A stretch of 64,000 nt of DNA from Saturnia japonica (taxonomy: Eukaryota > Arthropoda > Insecta > Lepidoptera > Saturniidae), in assembly GCA_033032175.1 (NCBI GenBank), contig CM065319.1:17705018-17769017 (forward strand), given 5' to 3'. The notes under the pieces were generated by a model. It did not search any database and had not been told where the DNA came from. It saw nothing but the letters and a program-made list of their open reading frames with translations. The translations under genes and the position numbers were made by a program. Shown here in pieces: positions 55,569 through 64,000 of this stretch (within the stretch, counting starts at the first letter, position 1; every line of letters starts with the position of its first letter).

Positions 55569-56058
55569 TTTTGTTCCCACGATTGTGGGGGAAGTAACGG
55601 TCCACCCAGGCAGTGCCCCCTGTGCCTGGGTAAGCCTAGCGTAACCCGTCAAGAGAGTCGGCCGGTTCTATGACGGGGGTCGCACTCGTGACTGATCTCC
55701 CACCAGCCACGCATCCCCTCGCGGTGCGCCGCCGCTTGGGATTAGGGTAATTTTTTATAGAGGTTTTCTTCCTCGCGGTCCGGGCGGTGAAGCCAAGACC
55801 CTCGGTCCCATGCGAAGCCGCGAGACGTGACCACGTCACTCCGATGGGATTACGAGATCGTCGGCGACAAGCCGAACAAGTTGTCCACCCTGCCCGCCCG
55901 ACGGCAGTGTGAGTGCACGCCGAGCCCGCCAACACGCCACGTCTTCGAACCCTCTAAAGAGCAGTAAACGTCGCCCCCCCGTCAGGTATTAGCCGTCGGC
56001 CGAGAAGCGGCCGCCGTTGCCCGGGATGCACCACGCGGAGGTTCCTGACTCGCACCCC
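55569..56058 (-). promoter_or_regulatory. 5' UTR and presumed internal promoter of element A
   Basis: About 490 bp between the telomeric junction and the ORF1 ATG. Non-LTR elements of this clade need a promoter inside the 5' UTR. No motif can be singled out by eye. Confidence 0.5.
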
Positions 56059-56072
56059 AACCTAACCTAACC
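56059..56072. repeat. Telomeric repeat, just under three CCTAA units
   Basis: AACCTAACCTAACC separates the 5' end of element A from the poly(A) tail (poly-T on plus) of element B. Confidence 0.95.
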
Positions 56073-56423
56073 TTTTTTTTTTTTTTTTTTTTTTTTTTAC
56101 ATGGGGAAATCCTGCATTGGATACACCTCCCGCCGTCGGGGGACAGCGAGAGGGTTATGCCGGACTCCTACCGGCTAAAACCCCATGGCCGCATCGGCGC
56201 GTGTGTGAACAGGGTCTCGGGAAACGCGGCAAGCATGCACCGCGGCCCCATTCACGCGCTCGGGTCACCCGCAGATGGTAAAATAACGGGGACCCTCATC
56301 TCGAGGAGTTTAATAGCACTCTCCCACGCTTCTCAGATGAAGCGGCGGCAAAACCGTGCTTCGTCGTCACGGGCCTTCAATGTGCAGTAACGAACGCCCC
56401 CGCGTCCGTTACCTTAAGGCTTG

Positions 56424-59400
56424 TTAGGGAGGTAGTGCATGATGAGCACCCCTTCCCCTCCTCCTTCTTCCGCGTCCTCTCTCTCGACGCGCTGTCGGAG
56501 CTGCGGGATCCCTTTCCCTGGCTCTTTCTGTCTCTTCCTTTACAGAGAGGACAGCCTCACAGAATGTCAAAACGGCGCTCCATGATCTCTCACTGCTAAC
56601 CATTTCTCGGATGAGGGTCGGTAGAGAAAGATCATTACCAACTATCGCAGTGAGGTCACCGCGTTGTTCCGCCCATGCAGGGCAGTGCTCCAAAGTATGT
56701 TCTGCCGTGTCCACGTCACACCCGTCACAATGGAAGCATCTAGGTGTAAGTTCCTTCCTTGCTATTTGGTGCAGATACTTACCAAAACAGCCGTGGCCAC
56801 TAAGCATCTGCACCAGCCGGAATGTAAGTGCTCCATGTGTCCTTTCCACCCATTCCGTAAGTACTGGGCGAATTGCCTCGATAGTCTTGACGCCGGCACT
56901 TGTTGAAGAGAGTCTCTCCTTCCACGTCATCAGCACTACTCGCTGGATGTGAGACTTTTGTGCTTCTTCCTCCCTGGGCGGAAAGATCTCGCCGCGAGCG
57001 ATTTTCTCTGCACGCCACGTATACATGGCGGCATATGCATGCGCCACCAGTTCCCACGGTGGGGTTCTTGCCAACAGGCACGCTGCCTCATATGATATAG
57101 TGCGGTAGCCACGCACCACCCTGACAGCCATAACTTTTTGCAGATTCCGCAAAACCGCAGAATTACCAGCCGTCAGGGCTTCATGCCACACCGGCGCTCC
57201 GTACAATAACATTGACCGGATAACTCCCAAATACAGAGACCGGCAGCCATCACCAGCACCTCCGAGGTTGGGAAGGAGACCTGCCAGTGCTGAGGCACTC
57301 CTTAAGACTTTTGGAGCCATTTGACGAAAATGCTCACAAAAGGTCCAGCGACTGTCCAAGATTAATCCTAAGTACTTCATAGTGGATCCAACTTCGATTT
57401 GAACTCCACCAATGATCAGATGGGTGCCACGCGGAGGTGCTCTACGTGAGCCGTGAAAGCATATGGCTTCCGTCTTATTAAGAGCGACCTCTAACCCTAG
57501 TAGCCTGATTCTCCCCACAACTTGTGCAACACTCGCAGTTGCCAAACGAATTGCATCTCTCAGGGTGTTTCCGCGAGCCGTAACGAGAGTGTCATCAGCA
57601 TAGCATGTCACTGCTGCGCCAGGCAGGAGAGCACCTCGCAGCACCCAGTCATACCCGATGTTCCACAGGAGCGGACCGAGGACTGACCCCTGTGGAACAC
57701 CGCACGACATTTCCCTTTGGTGGGCGCTTCCATCCTGCCCGACGCATGTGACACGCCTATCCTCTAAGTAGGACTGGACGATCCTACACAGATAATGGGG
57801 TACCCCGTGATATCTCAACGCTTCCATTATGCATTCCCAGGGCAAGCTGTTAAAGGCGTTGGCTATATCCAAAGACACAGCCAACAGCACTCCGCCCTGG
57901 GAAACAACTTCGTCCGAGAGGGTCTTAACTCGTAAAATCGCGTCAACCGTTGACCGACCCTCTCGGAAGCCAAACTGTACCTCTGATAGGTCGGGTCCAG
58001 TGCGGGTCAGGTGTTTAACGAGACGCCGCGAGATGACACGCTCCAAAAGTTTTCCTGCCTCATCAAGGAGGACAATAGGCCGATAGGCAGACGGCGAGTC
58101 CGCAGGACGACCCTGTTTCCTTAGAAGGACGAGACGGCCTGTCTTCCACTGAGGGGGAAACTGACCTGACTGTAAACAGGCACTAAAAAGCCTCCTCAAC
58201 CTGTCCCCTAAAAATTCCAGTGCAAGTACCCAGGCGCGACCTGGGATTCCATCGGGCCCCGGAGCAGTATTTTTAGCACGGAGCCGTTTCACGGCCTCGC
58301 CCAATTCCACCTCAGATACTGGAGTCACCTCATCGTAATTATCCTGTCCAGTCGGTATGGATGGAGCCAAAAAAGGAGGCGTATGCTCTGACCTTTGCGG
58401 GAAGAGCACAGATAGAATGGCCTCTAAAAGTTGCGGCTGGAGACTCTGCGTGATTGGGGGAGCCCAAGGGCGCAAGAAGCTCAACACCATTCGATAAGGG
58501 CGTCCCCACGGATCACTGTCCAGAGTCTCCAGAAGGTCCTCCCTTGCTTGAGTTTTGGCTCTTCTAATCGAGATCTGCAGTGCTTTTTTGGCCTCTCTAT
58601 AGGCTTCGTGTAATTGTGCCTCAACCGTGACATCCCGTCCTCGACGCAACCTACGGTATCGGGTGTATCGGCGCCTTACAGCCACACATACAGCCCGCAA
58701 CCGTGCGATCTCAGCAGACCACCAATATACGCGACGTCTTGCTGGTTGATGTCGGACCCGTGGCATGGCAGCATCGGAAATGCGCGTCATCGCATCCCTG
58801 AACCAACGTGTTTCCTCGACAATGTCCACCGGTCCATCAGGAATTGGAGGCCAGGACGCAACTATAGAGGCTTCAGCCAGCAAATCACTATTAAGCCTCT
58901 TTACAGCCCATCTAGGTGATGATGACAAATCTGAATTGAGATTTCGGTTCGATACAGAGAGACTGATGTCAAACCTAATATATTGGTGGTCTGACAAAGA
59001 CTCTGCCTCTTCCACAACTCTCCAATCTTGAGTTCGTTGAGCGACGACAGATGTACCAAAAGTGAGATCCACAATGGATCCGCCCAGTTGTCGAACGCAG
59101 GTGTTTACAGACCCTCGATTCATTATGTAGAGGCCAGTTTCTACTGCCCATTCTTCTAAGGCCCTACCACGCATATCCGTGACGGGAGATCCCCACGCCG
59201 AAGACTTAGCATTGAAGTCCCCCGCCACCAATACGGGGCAGGGCAAAGTCCGTGTAATGAAAGTTCCTACGCGGTCCAGGAACTCTTCAAACTCCACAAG
59301 AGTCCTGTTTGGAGAGAAGTAAACACTAATGAGAACTAGTTCTCCCCACCGTACCGCGACATATCCAGTATCCCTCTTGAGGATGGTCATAATTGGAGAC

Positions 59401-59588
59401 CCCACAGTATTTACAGATACGATGGCTGCCGCACCTGTTGTATCCCCGACCCAGTTATCCCTTGAAGGGACAAAGTACGGTTCAGAGACAATCGCTACCT
59501 GTATCGACCACTCGGCCATGGTTTGAACAAGAAGATCCTGTGCCACGGCCGAGTGGTTGATATTTACCTGCAAAAACTTATGGGCCAT
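56424..59588 (-). CDS. Element B ORF2: intact endonuclease-reverse transcriptase (1054 aa)
   Basis: It nicks telomeric DNA and reverse transcribes the element RNA at the nick. Residues 1-205 are an APE-type endonuclease (VAGDFNAKSSAWGSP at about 121-135, SDH at 199-201). A basic region with YWWSAEIARLR (about 288-298) follows, in the place where TRAS endonuclease-RT linkers have a Myb-like part. The RT spans about 430-720 with NTAPGPDGIPGR, VSLDIANAFN (571-580), GVPQGSVLGP (630-639) and catalytic YADD (663-666). A CX2CX9HX4C motif lies at 951-969. No stop or frameshift interrupts it. The start ATG lies eight bases after the ORF1 stop. Confidence 0.95.
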   Translation of the reverse strand: MAHKFLQVNINHSAVAQDLLVQTMAEWSIQVAIVSEPYFVPSRDNWVGDTTGAAAIVSVNTVGSPIMTILKRDTGYVAVRWGELVLISVYFSPNRTLVEFEEFLDRVGTFITRTLPCPVLVAGDFNAKSSAWGSPVTDMRGRALEEWAVETGLYIMNRGSVNTCVRQLGGSIVDLTFGTSVVAQRTQDWRVVEEAESLSDHQYIRFDISLSVSNRNLNSDLSSSPRWAVKRLNSDLLAEASIVASWPPIPDGPVDIVEETRWFRDAMTRISDAAMPRVRHQPARRRVYWWSAEIARLRAVCVAVRRRYTRYRRLRRGRDVTVEAQLHEAYREAKKALQISIRRAKTQAREDLLETLDSDPWGRPYRMVLSFLRPWAPPITQSLQPQLLEAILSVLFPQRSEHTPPFLAPSIPTGQDNYDEVTPVSEVELGEAVKRLRAKNTAPGPDGIPGRAWVLALEFLGDRLRRLFSACLQSGQFPPQWKTGRLVLLRKQGRPADSPSAYRPIVLLDEAGKLLERVISRRLVKHLTRTGPDLSEVQFGFREGRSTVDAILRVKTLSDEVVSQGGVLLAVSLDIANAFNSLPWECIMEALRYHGVPHYLCRIVQSYLEDRRVTCVGQDGSAHQREMSCGVPQGSVLGPLLWNIGYDWVLRGALLPGAAVTCYADDTLVTARGNTLRDAIRLATASVAQVVGRIRLLGLEVALNKTEAICFHGSRRAPPRGTHLIIGGVQIEVGSTMKYLGLILDSRWTFCEHFRQMAPKVLRSASALAGLLPNLGGAGDGCRSLYLGVIRSMLLYGAPVWHEALTAGNSAVLRNLQKVMAVRVVRGYRTISYEAACLLARTPPWELVAHAYAAMYTWRAEKIARGEIFPPREEEAQKSHIQRVVLMTWKERLSSTSAGVKTIEAIRPVLTEWVERTHGALTFRLVQMLSGHGCFGKYLHQIARKELTPRCFHCDGCDVDTAEHTLEHCPAWAEQRGDLTAIVGNDLSLPTLIREMVSSERSWSAVLTFCEAVLSVKEETERARERDPAAPTARRERGRGRRRRGRGAHHALPP

Positions 59589-59596
59589 ACTGATCC

Positions 59597-62106
59597 CTAG
59601 GTTTCCATATCTCCTCCTACCCTGGACATCATAGACGTACCAGAAGCAGCCTCAGCTGCAGATTCCTTAGGTGGCTGCGATCTTTTGACCGTTGCCTTCC
59701 TCATATTCGTTGACGGAGCGCATGGCCTGCTCCCTAAACGATGATTAGCCGAACGTTTTGCGTCAGCACACACCGAGCAATGCGGAGTAGCCGAGCAGCT
59801 TAAGGCTTTATGGCCTGCCTCTCCACAGCGGAAGCACTGTCCACTGCGGTCCACTATTGAAGTGCACTTCTGCATAACGTGTCCAACCTCCAAGCAGCGG
59901 AAACATCTCGCAACTCTTGGCTCTAGCAGCCTAACTCGTACCGCAGCCCAGCCAATTAACAGCCTACCCTCTTGAGCCACCTTCTTTGCTGCCTCCACTG
60001 GGCAGCGCAACCATGCGGTTCCAGTACCATGTGGAGCCCGGCGTATTTCTCCCACTTTAATCTGATTCACGGTACAGCCACCCTTTGTCGCCACTATTGC
60101 CGCTATATCCTCTTTGGTCACTGAGTCATCCAGGCCCATAATACGGAGATCAGTACATTTACTAGGCCTGGACACTTCAACCATCCCTTCTCCAAAGACC
60201 TGGACAAAGGTCGCTGTCAGCTTTTCAGCAACCCGATCTGCTTTTTCAGCGCTCGTTACTCCGGGCACCTCAAGTTTACGTGCGCCGGTAGCCGTCTCTT
60301 TAATATTAAGGTACGGAATGTCAAAACTGGCAACATCCACTTTGTCTTTAGCCACTGTGATAACCTTTTTATAATCTATACCCTATCCCCTGCACCCGGC
60401 TGAAGAGTCAACACAATTACCGAGGACCGTGGTATAGACAATTTGGCTGGAGTCAGTCTAGATTTTTGTGCCCTTCTCTGATCTAAACGTTTCTTGGCGC
60501 CCTTCTTCACTACCGTTGTCCACATTTCTTCCTGTACTATAGGTGCCGAAGGAGGTAAATGCATTATCGGTGGCGGCTCACTTGTTTTAGCTGTCGTAGC
60601 AGGCTTTTTCTTTATCTTCTTTGCCTGTTTAGTTCCGGCTGGAGCATCAGCAGGCAATTTAGGCACCCTTGCTCCTGGCGCTCCATCATTAGCAGTCTTC
60701 TGCCGGTCTGCAGCTAATGGAGGGCGTAAACGTTCTTCGGGAAGAAGTCTATCCTCTATTCCCTCAAATCGAGCGTTCATAATGCTCCTAATTTGACTCA
60801 TTTCCGAGCGCAACGTCTCCTCGAATATAAAACGAACTTCCGAGAGGACATCGGTTTGAGTACTATCCTGAAGCCGCTTAGGCAGCGGTGGGAATTCCTC
60901 TCTTACTACTCTCTTTGGAAAAGAACTAGATTCTCTCACACCAGTTTCGGACACGCTAAGCAGAGACGCCGCAGATCTTTCAGCGCGTAGTCCTTCGAAA
61001 TTCTTTTTCATTTCAGCGAGCTCTCTTCGGAGCTCAGCTATTTCCGCCTGTTGGTGTTCGAGATCTGCCCTCATGCGGGCGTTGTCGGCCTCTAGGCGGG
61101 AAGTCTCATCTGAGGCGGTTCGGTGACGATATTCCTCCAATACCGCCGTAAGAGATTTTGCCGCATCCTTAAGGGAACGCTGATAGGTGCCCTTCAAGTT
61201 CCCTGAATTTTTTGCAACCTCGAGAATGACCCCGATGTCACATTTCACAATCTCTCTCAGATCTCGGGTCTCATCTTCTATGGGTTTTTTCGACCACGTG
61301 GATGCACGCAGCCGTCTTGCCTCGGAAGCCATTTCTTCCATGTCTTTTTCCGCCCTTAACCGAAGCTCCTCCCTTTCAGAACGGATGTACATCTCTTTCG
61401 CCGCAGCTCGGCCAATGTATTCCCCAGTGGTCGGGGGACGGCCCCTACCTCTTTTTGGTGCGTTTATGCAACCCTTCAACGAAACTTCGCCAGAGTCAGA
61501 AAGAGAGCCAAAGTCTGAAGCAGCACCATCATCATCTAATTCAGAGCCCTTTCGCTTATTTTTCCTTTGGAAAAATTTACCCTGAGAAGGAGATTCTCTA
61601 CCATCAACGCTATCCACCGTCTCCATTGTGTTTGTACTGCCGTCACTGCTCATAGACAGACGGTCAATTGACTCGCATCTTTCTAAGAGCACAATCGGTA
61701 TTGCATCGGTTGTCCTGTTGGATGCCAAAGTCGTCGTTACATCTTCACCTCGCAAAATTGTGCCCCCCCCAGAAAACGCGGGGCAGTCCGGGCTAGGCCC
61801 GGAGAGGGATTCTCCTGCTCCGTTGGAGCCGGTACCCTCCTGGGGTAGTTTATTTTTTAATTTTGCACTATCCATTATTCCATCATTGATTTCAGCGGTC
61901 CGTGTGTATGCCAGAGTCGTCGTGGAATCTTCTTGCTCGGAGATCCATTTGCTTGCCAAAGTCATCGTATTTAAGTTCAGTTCACGTACAAATCTGCCCC
62001 CCCCAGAAAACGTGGGGCAGCCCGGGTTAAGCCCGGGGAGGGATTCTCCAACTCCTGTGGAGCTGGTACCCTCCTGGGGTAGTACTATTATATTTGTACC
62101 GTCCAT
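59597..62106 (-). pseudogene. Element B ORF1 (Gag-like) with one frameshift
   Basis: From the first ATG (62106, MDGTNIIVLPQEG) the frame reads to a stop near 60376, then continues one frame over to 59597. The shift lies at about 60370-60385, just after VIVLTLQPGAG, at the place where element A has LQPEAAKRGITY. Features are an N-terminal duplicated motif (LPQEGT..GESL), GRGRPPTTGEYIGRA, a coiled-coil-like stretch (ADLEHQQAEIAELRRELAEM) and C-terminal knuckles CFRCLEVGHVMQKC, CFRCGEAGHKALSC and CSVCADAKRSANHR..C. Apart from the one indel it is complete. Confidence 0.88.
61763..62082 (-). repeat. In-frame internal duplication in element B ORF1
   Basis: Two ~86-bp copies (61763-61848 and 61997-62082) lie 234 bp apart, a multiple of three. 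Each encodes LPQEGT(S/G)S.G.GESL.G..P.CP.FSGGG. Element A lacks the duplication. Confidence 0.85.
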
Positions 62107-62470
62107 CCCTTTTAACTCCTCCTCCAGTTCGCAGTGCGCCTGCCGTGACCGGTATGAGAACCACCAGTCGCGCCAGCCGCTCTCCGGAATTGGGCCCTTG
62201 GGACTCAACTTGAGCCCTCATCGGCCCCAACCCGGTACTGAGTGCGCTGCTCACACGCCACACCCAGGAGTGTTTATCGGCTCTCCAGCCTAGATCCGTA
62301 GTGTTCAGCGAGACAGGGTCACCTCGAGAAGGATGTGGCTCTTCACCACGCACTACGGTCTTGAGGTGGCAGGCTAAGGCTCTCTCCGAAAGGAAAGACC
62401 TGTATTGCGCCTGTGGATCCACCCCCTGCAGATCAGAGATACAAGTACCTCATCACGCCTGCTCGACCCC
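62107..62470 (-). promoter_or_regulatory. 5' UTR and presumed internal promoter of element B
   Basis: 364 bp from the telomeric junction to the ORF1 ATG. The TTG at 62208 extends the frame upstream but is less likely to be the start. It should hold the internal promoter; no motif was identified. Confidence 0.5.
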
Positions 62471-62569
62471 AACCTAACCTAACCTAACCTAACCTAACCT
62501 AACCTAACCTAACCTAACCTAACCTAACCTAACCTAACCTAACCTAACCTAACCTAACCTAACCTAACC
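62471..62569. repeat. Telomeric repeat array, 99 bp of perfect CCTAA
   Basis: About twenty uninterrupted CCTAA units on the plus strand lie between element B and the poly(A) of the next element. TTAGG is the ancestral insect telomere repeat, retained in Lepidoptera. The lack of any mismatch argues for recent telomeric origin. Confidence 0.98.
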
Positions 62570-62596
62570 TTTTTTTTTTTTTTTTTTTTTTTTTTT

Positions 62597-62922
62597 CGTG
62601 GGGAAATCCTGCATGGATCCGCCTCCCGAGCCGGGCAGCTCGAGAGGGGTATGTCAGACTCTTACTGACTAAAACCCCACGGTGTTCCTCTTTCACCCAT
62701 TTGGCCGGGGAGTAGGGACAGCTTACGCATTACTTCTACTCGCCCGACGGGTGTAGGCCCCTCATAAGGGGCCACCTTCAGCGGTCTGAGGGGTCGAAAT
62801 GTGTGTGACACCCTCGACGAACCTACGAGGGGCGCATCGAACACTGATGCGCCACGCCTCGGGCCTGTGCATTAGCTGCAAGGGCGAAGGACGTGCCCGC
62901 GTCCGACACCCGCAGGCCGTTT
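62597..62922 (-). other. 3' UTR of element A'
   Basis: A 326-bp GC-rich 3' UTR whose end (GGAAATCCTGCATGGATCCG near the tail) is shared with B and with the truncated element at 2226-2822. The conserved terminal block is probably the site read by the reverse transcriptase. Confidence 0.8.
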
Positions 62923-64000
62923 TTACGGCGGCAGGAGGTCATTCCTGACCCTGCGCCGCCGGGTTCGTCGACCGCGGGAGGGGAGCTCTGACGTCTGCTC
63001 CCTCTCCCTCTCCGCCACCTCCTTTGCGAGCATGACGTCCTCGCAGAATGAGGCGACGGAGTTCCACCCGCTCTCACTCGCAACCATGGACGAAACGACG
63101 GTCGGGAGTGAGAGATCGGGCCCTATAGCCGCGATGAGGTCGCGGCGTGACGAGTCCCATGCGGGACAGGCGGCCAGTGTGTGCTGCGTGTTATCGACCG
63201 CGCAGCCACAATGATGGCACCCAGTCGTTGGCTCTCGGCCTATGCGACACAGGTAACTCCCGAAACATCCGTGTCCCGAGAGCACCTGCGTCAGCCGGAA
63301 GGTTAGGGTGCCGTGCCGCCTCCGTACCCATGCCGTCAAATGAGGCCTCACGGCCTCGACGGTCGTCACGCCGGCACTGGGGTGCTCCAGTCGTCGGTCC
63401 CACTCCGCCTTGACCAGGATCTGGTGCAGCTCTGCCCTTCGCGCCTCGATCTCACGAGGCGCATGTCGTATTCCTCTCTTTAACGCCTCGCCGCGCCACC
63501 TGTAGAGCGACGCGAGGGCTTCCGCCTCCAGATCCCATGGCGGAGATCCGGCCAGTAGGGAGGCCGCCTCGAAGGAGATCGTGCGATATCCCCGGGCTGC
63601 TCTGACGGTCATCGCTCTCTGCGGTTTGCGCAGAGCGGCGATATTACGAGCCGCCAGGTTCTCAGCCCACACCGGGGCCCCGTAAAGGGCCATGGACCGC
63701 ACGATCCCCATGTAGAGCCTTCGGCACGCGGAATTTGGACCCCCAAGGTTGGGCAACAGCCGCGCTAACGCGGCCGCAGCGCCCATAAGACGGGGGGTCA
63801 GCTGCCTGAAGTGCTCTACAAAGTCCCATCGGCTATCCAGAACGAGTCCAAGATATTTCATATTGGACTGGATGCCGATTGGGACGCCTCCCACGATGAT
63901 CTGGGACCCTCTCGGTGGCGCATTCCGAGGCCCATGGAAACACAGAGCCTCAGATTTTTGCAGCGCCACATTTAGTCCCAGACGCCGGATCCGAGCGACG
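62923..64000 (-). CDS. Element A' ORF2, C-terminal part (partial at window edge)
   Basis: The frame is open from the window edge to 62923. It covers the region after the RT active site (SEALCFHGPRNAPPRGSQII, MKYLGLVLDSRWDFVEHFRQ), the Cys/His motif CHHCGCAVDNTQHTLAAC and the Arg-rich end. It shows no frameshift where element A has one. The upstream part lies beyond the window. Confidence 0.92.
   Translation of the reverse strand, partial: VARIRRLGLNVALQKSEALCFHGPRNAPPRGSQIIVGGVPIGIQSNMKYLGLVLDSRWDFVEHFRQLTPRLMGAAAALARLLPNLGGPNSACRRLYMGIVRSMALYGAPVWAENLAARNIAALRKPQRAMTVRAARGYRTISFEAASLLAGSPPWDLEAEALASLYRWRGEALKRGIRHAPREIEARRAELHQILVKAEWDRRLEHPSAGVTTVEAVRPHLTAWVRRRHGTLTFRLTQVLSGHGCFGSYLCRIGREPTTGCHHCGCAVDNTQHTLAACPAWDSSRRDLIAAIGPDLSLPTVVSSMVASESGWNSVASFCEDVMLAKEVAEREREQTSELPSRGRRTRRRRVRNDLLPP

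Larger units (their letters stand above)
50031..56058 (-). mobile_element. TRAS-type telomeric non-LTR retrotransposon A (nearly full length)
   Basis: Minus-strand order is 5' UTR (from 56058), ORF1 with three zinc knuckles, ORF2 with endonuclease and RT, and a 3' UTR lost in the gap. The 5' end begins GGGGTGCGAGTCAGG directly after TTAGGTT. The R1 clade and position in telomeric repeat match the silkworm TRAS/SART group. The 3' 1.3 kb is almost identical to the copy at 62570-64000. The region is GC-rich, unlike the DNA left of the gap. Confidence 0.9.
56073..62470 (-). mobile_element. TRAS-type telomeric non-LTR retrotransposon B (complete, 6.4 kb)
   Basis: Both junctions are present. The 3' poly(A) (poly-T 56073-56098) abuts GGTTAGG, and the 5' end GGGGTCGAGCAGGCG follows TTAGGTT at 62470. 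ORF2 is intact and ORF1 has a single frameshift. Protein similarity to A is clear but distant, so A and B are separate families sharing the same target and orientation. Confidence 0.93.
62570..64000 (-). mobile_element. TRAS-type element A' (second copy of family A), cut by window end
   Basis: It starts at its poly(A) (poly-T 62570-62596) and holds the 3' UTR and the last third of ORF2. It is nearly identical to 50031-51300, with scattered single-base differences, and is complete where element A has a one-base deletion. Confidence 0.93.

Noticed and set aside
1..64000. tRNA and rRNA genes
   Set aside because: I looked for B-box-like GGTTCGANTCC words and for rRNA-like stretches and saw none. 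A tRNAscan run would be decisive.

Overview
The window looks like nuclear DNA of a moth or butterfly (Lepidoptera). The support is perfect (CCTAA)n/(TTAGG)n telomeric repeats carrying R1-clade, TRAS-type telomere-specific retrotransposons; Helitrons with the usual lepidopteran ends (TCC..ACTAATATTATAAATG at the 5' end, ..GGGCACAGCTAG at the 3' end); mariner elements; and Ty3/gypsy elements. Most of the DNA is transposon-derived. The base composition changes sharply at a 100-N assembly gap (49931-50030): AT-rich on the left, GC-rich on the right.

Layout. 1-23.0 kb: AT-rich non-coding DNA with a deleted mariner (176-1035), small TIR elements, a 5'-truncated TRAS-like insertion with a 15-bp target duplication (2226-2822), a mariner nested in a long-TIR element (7431-9248), a Helitron whose empty site survives next to it (13459-14167), and a decayed gypsy element on the minus strand (about 15.9-22.3 kb). 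23.06-41.0 kb: the only host gene I can support, a GMC-family FAD oxidoreductase on the minus strand. Its N-terminal FAD-binding exon (40875-41005) and its large C-terminal exon (23060-24661) are separated by a 16.2-kb intron. That intron holds at least three mariners, a second gypsy element (27466-32711, with LTRs and a 4-bp target duplication) inside a Helitron, and a TIR element interrupted by another Helitron. 41.0-49.9 kb: a mariner split by a Helitron that itself carries a gag-protease-RT fragment of a third gypsy lineage, then AT-rich DNA, then a degenerate LINE reverse-transcriptase end running into the gap.

50.0-64.0 kb: a head-to-tail array of telomeric retrotransposons, all reading on the minus strand. 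It consists of element A (about 6 kb; ORF2 has two single-base frameshifts), three telomeric units, element B (6.4 kb; ORF2 of 1054 codons intact, ORF1 with one frameshift), 99 bp of perfect telomeric repeat, and the 3' part of a second family-A copy (A') cut by the window end. Each poly(A) tail abuts GGTTAGG, and each 5' end follows TTAGGTT, so the elements insert at one exact position in the repeat.

The CCTAA strand lies on the plus strand to the right of the gene region. This polarity is wrong for a chromosome end lying to the right, so the array is interstitial, or the contig right of the gap is inverted or misjoined. I saw no CRISPR array, rRNA or tRNA.
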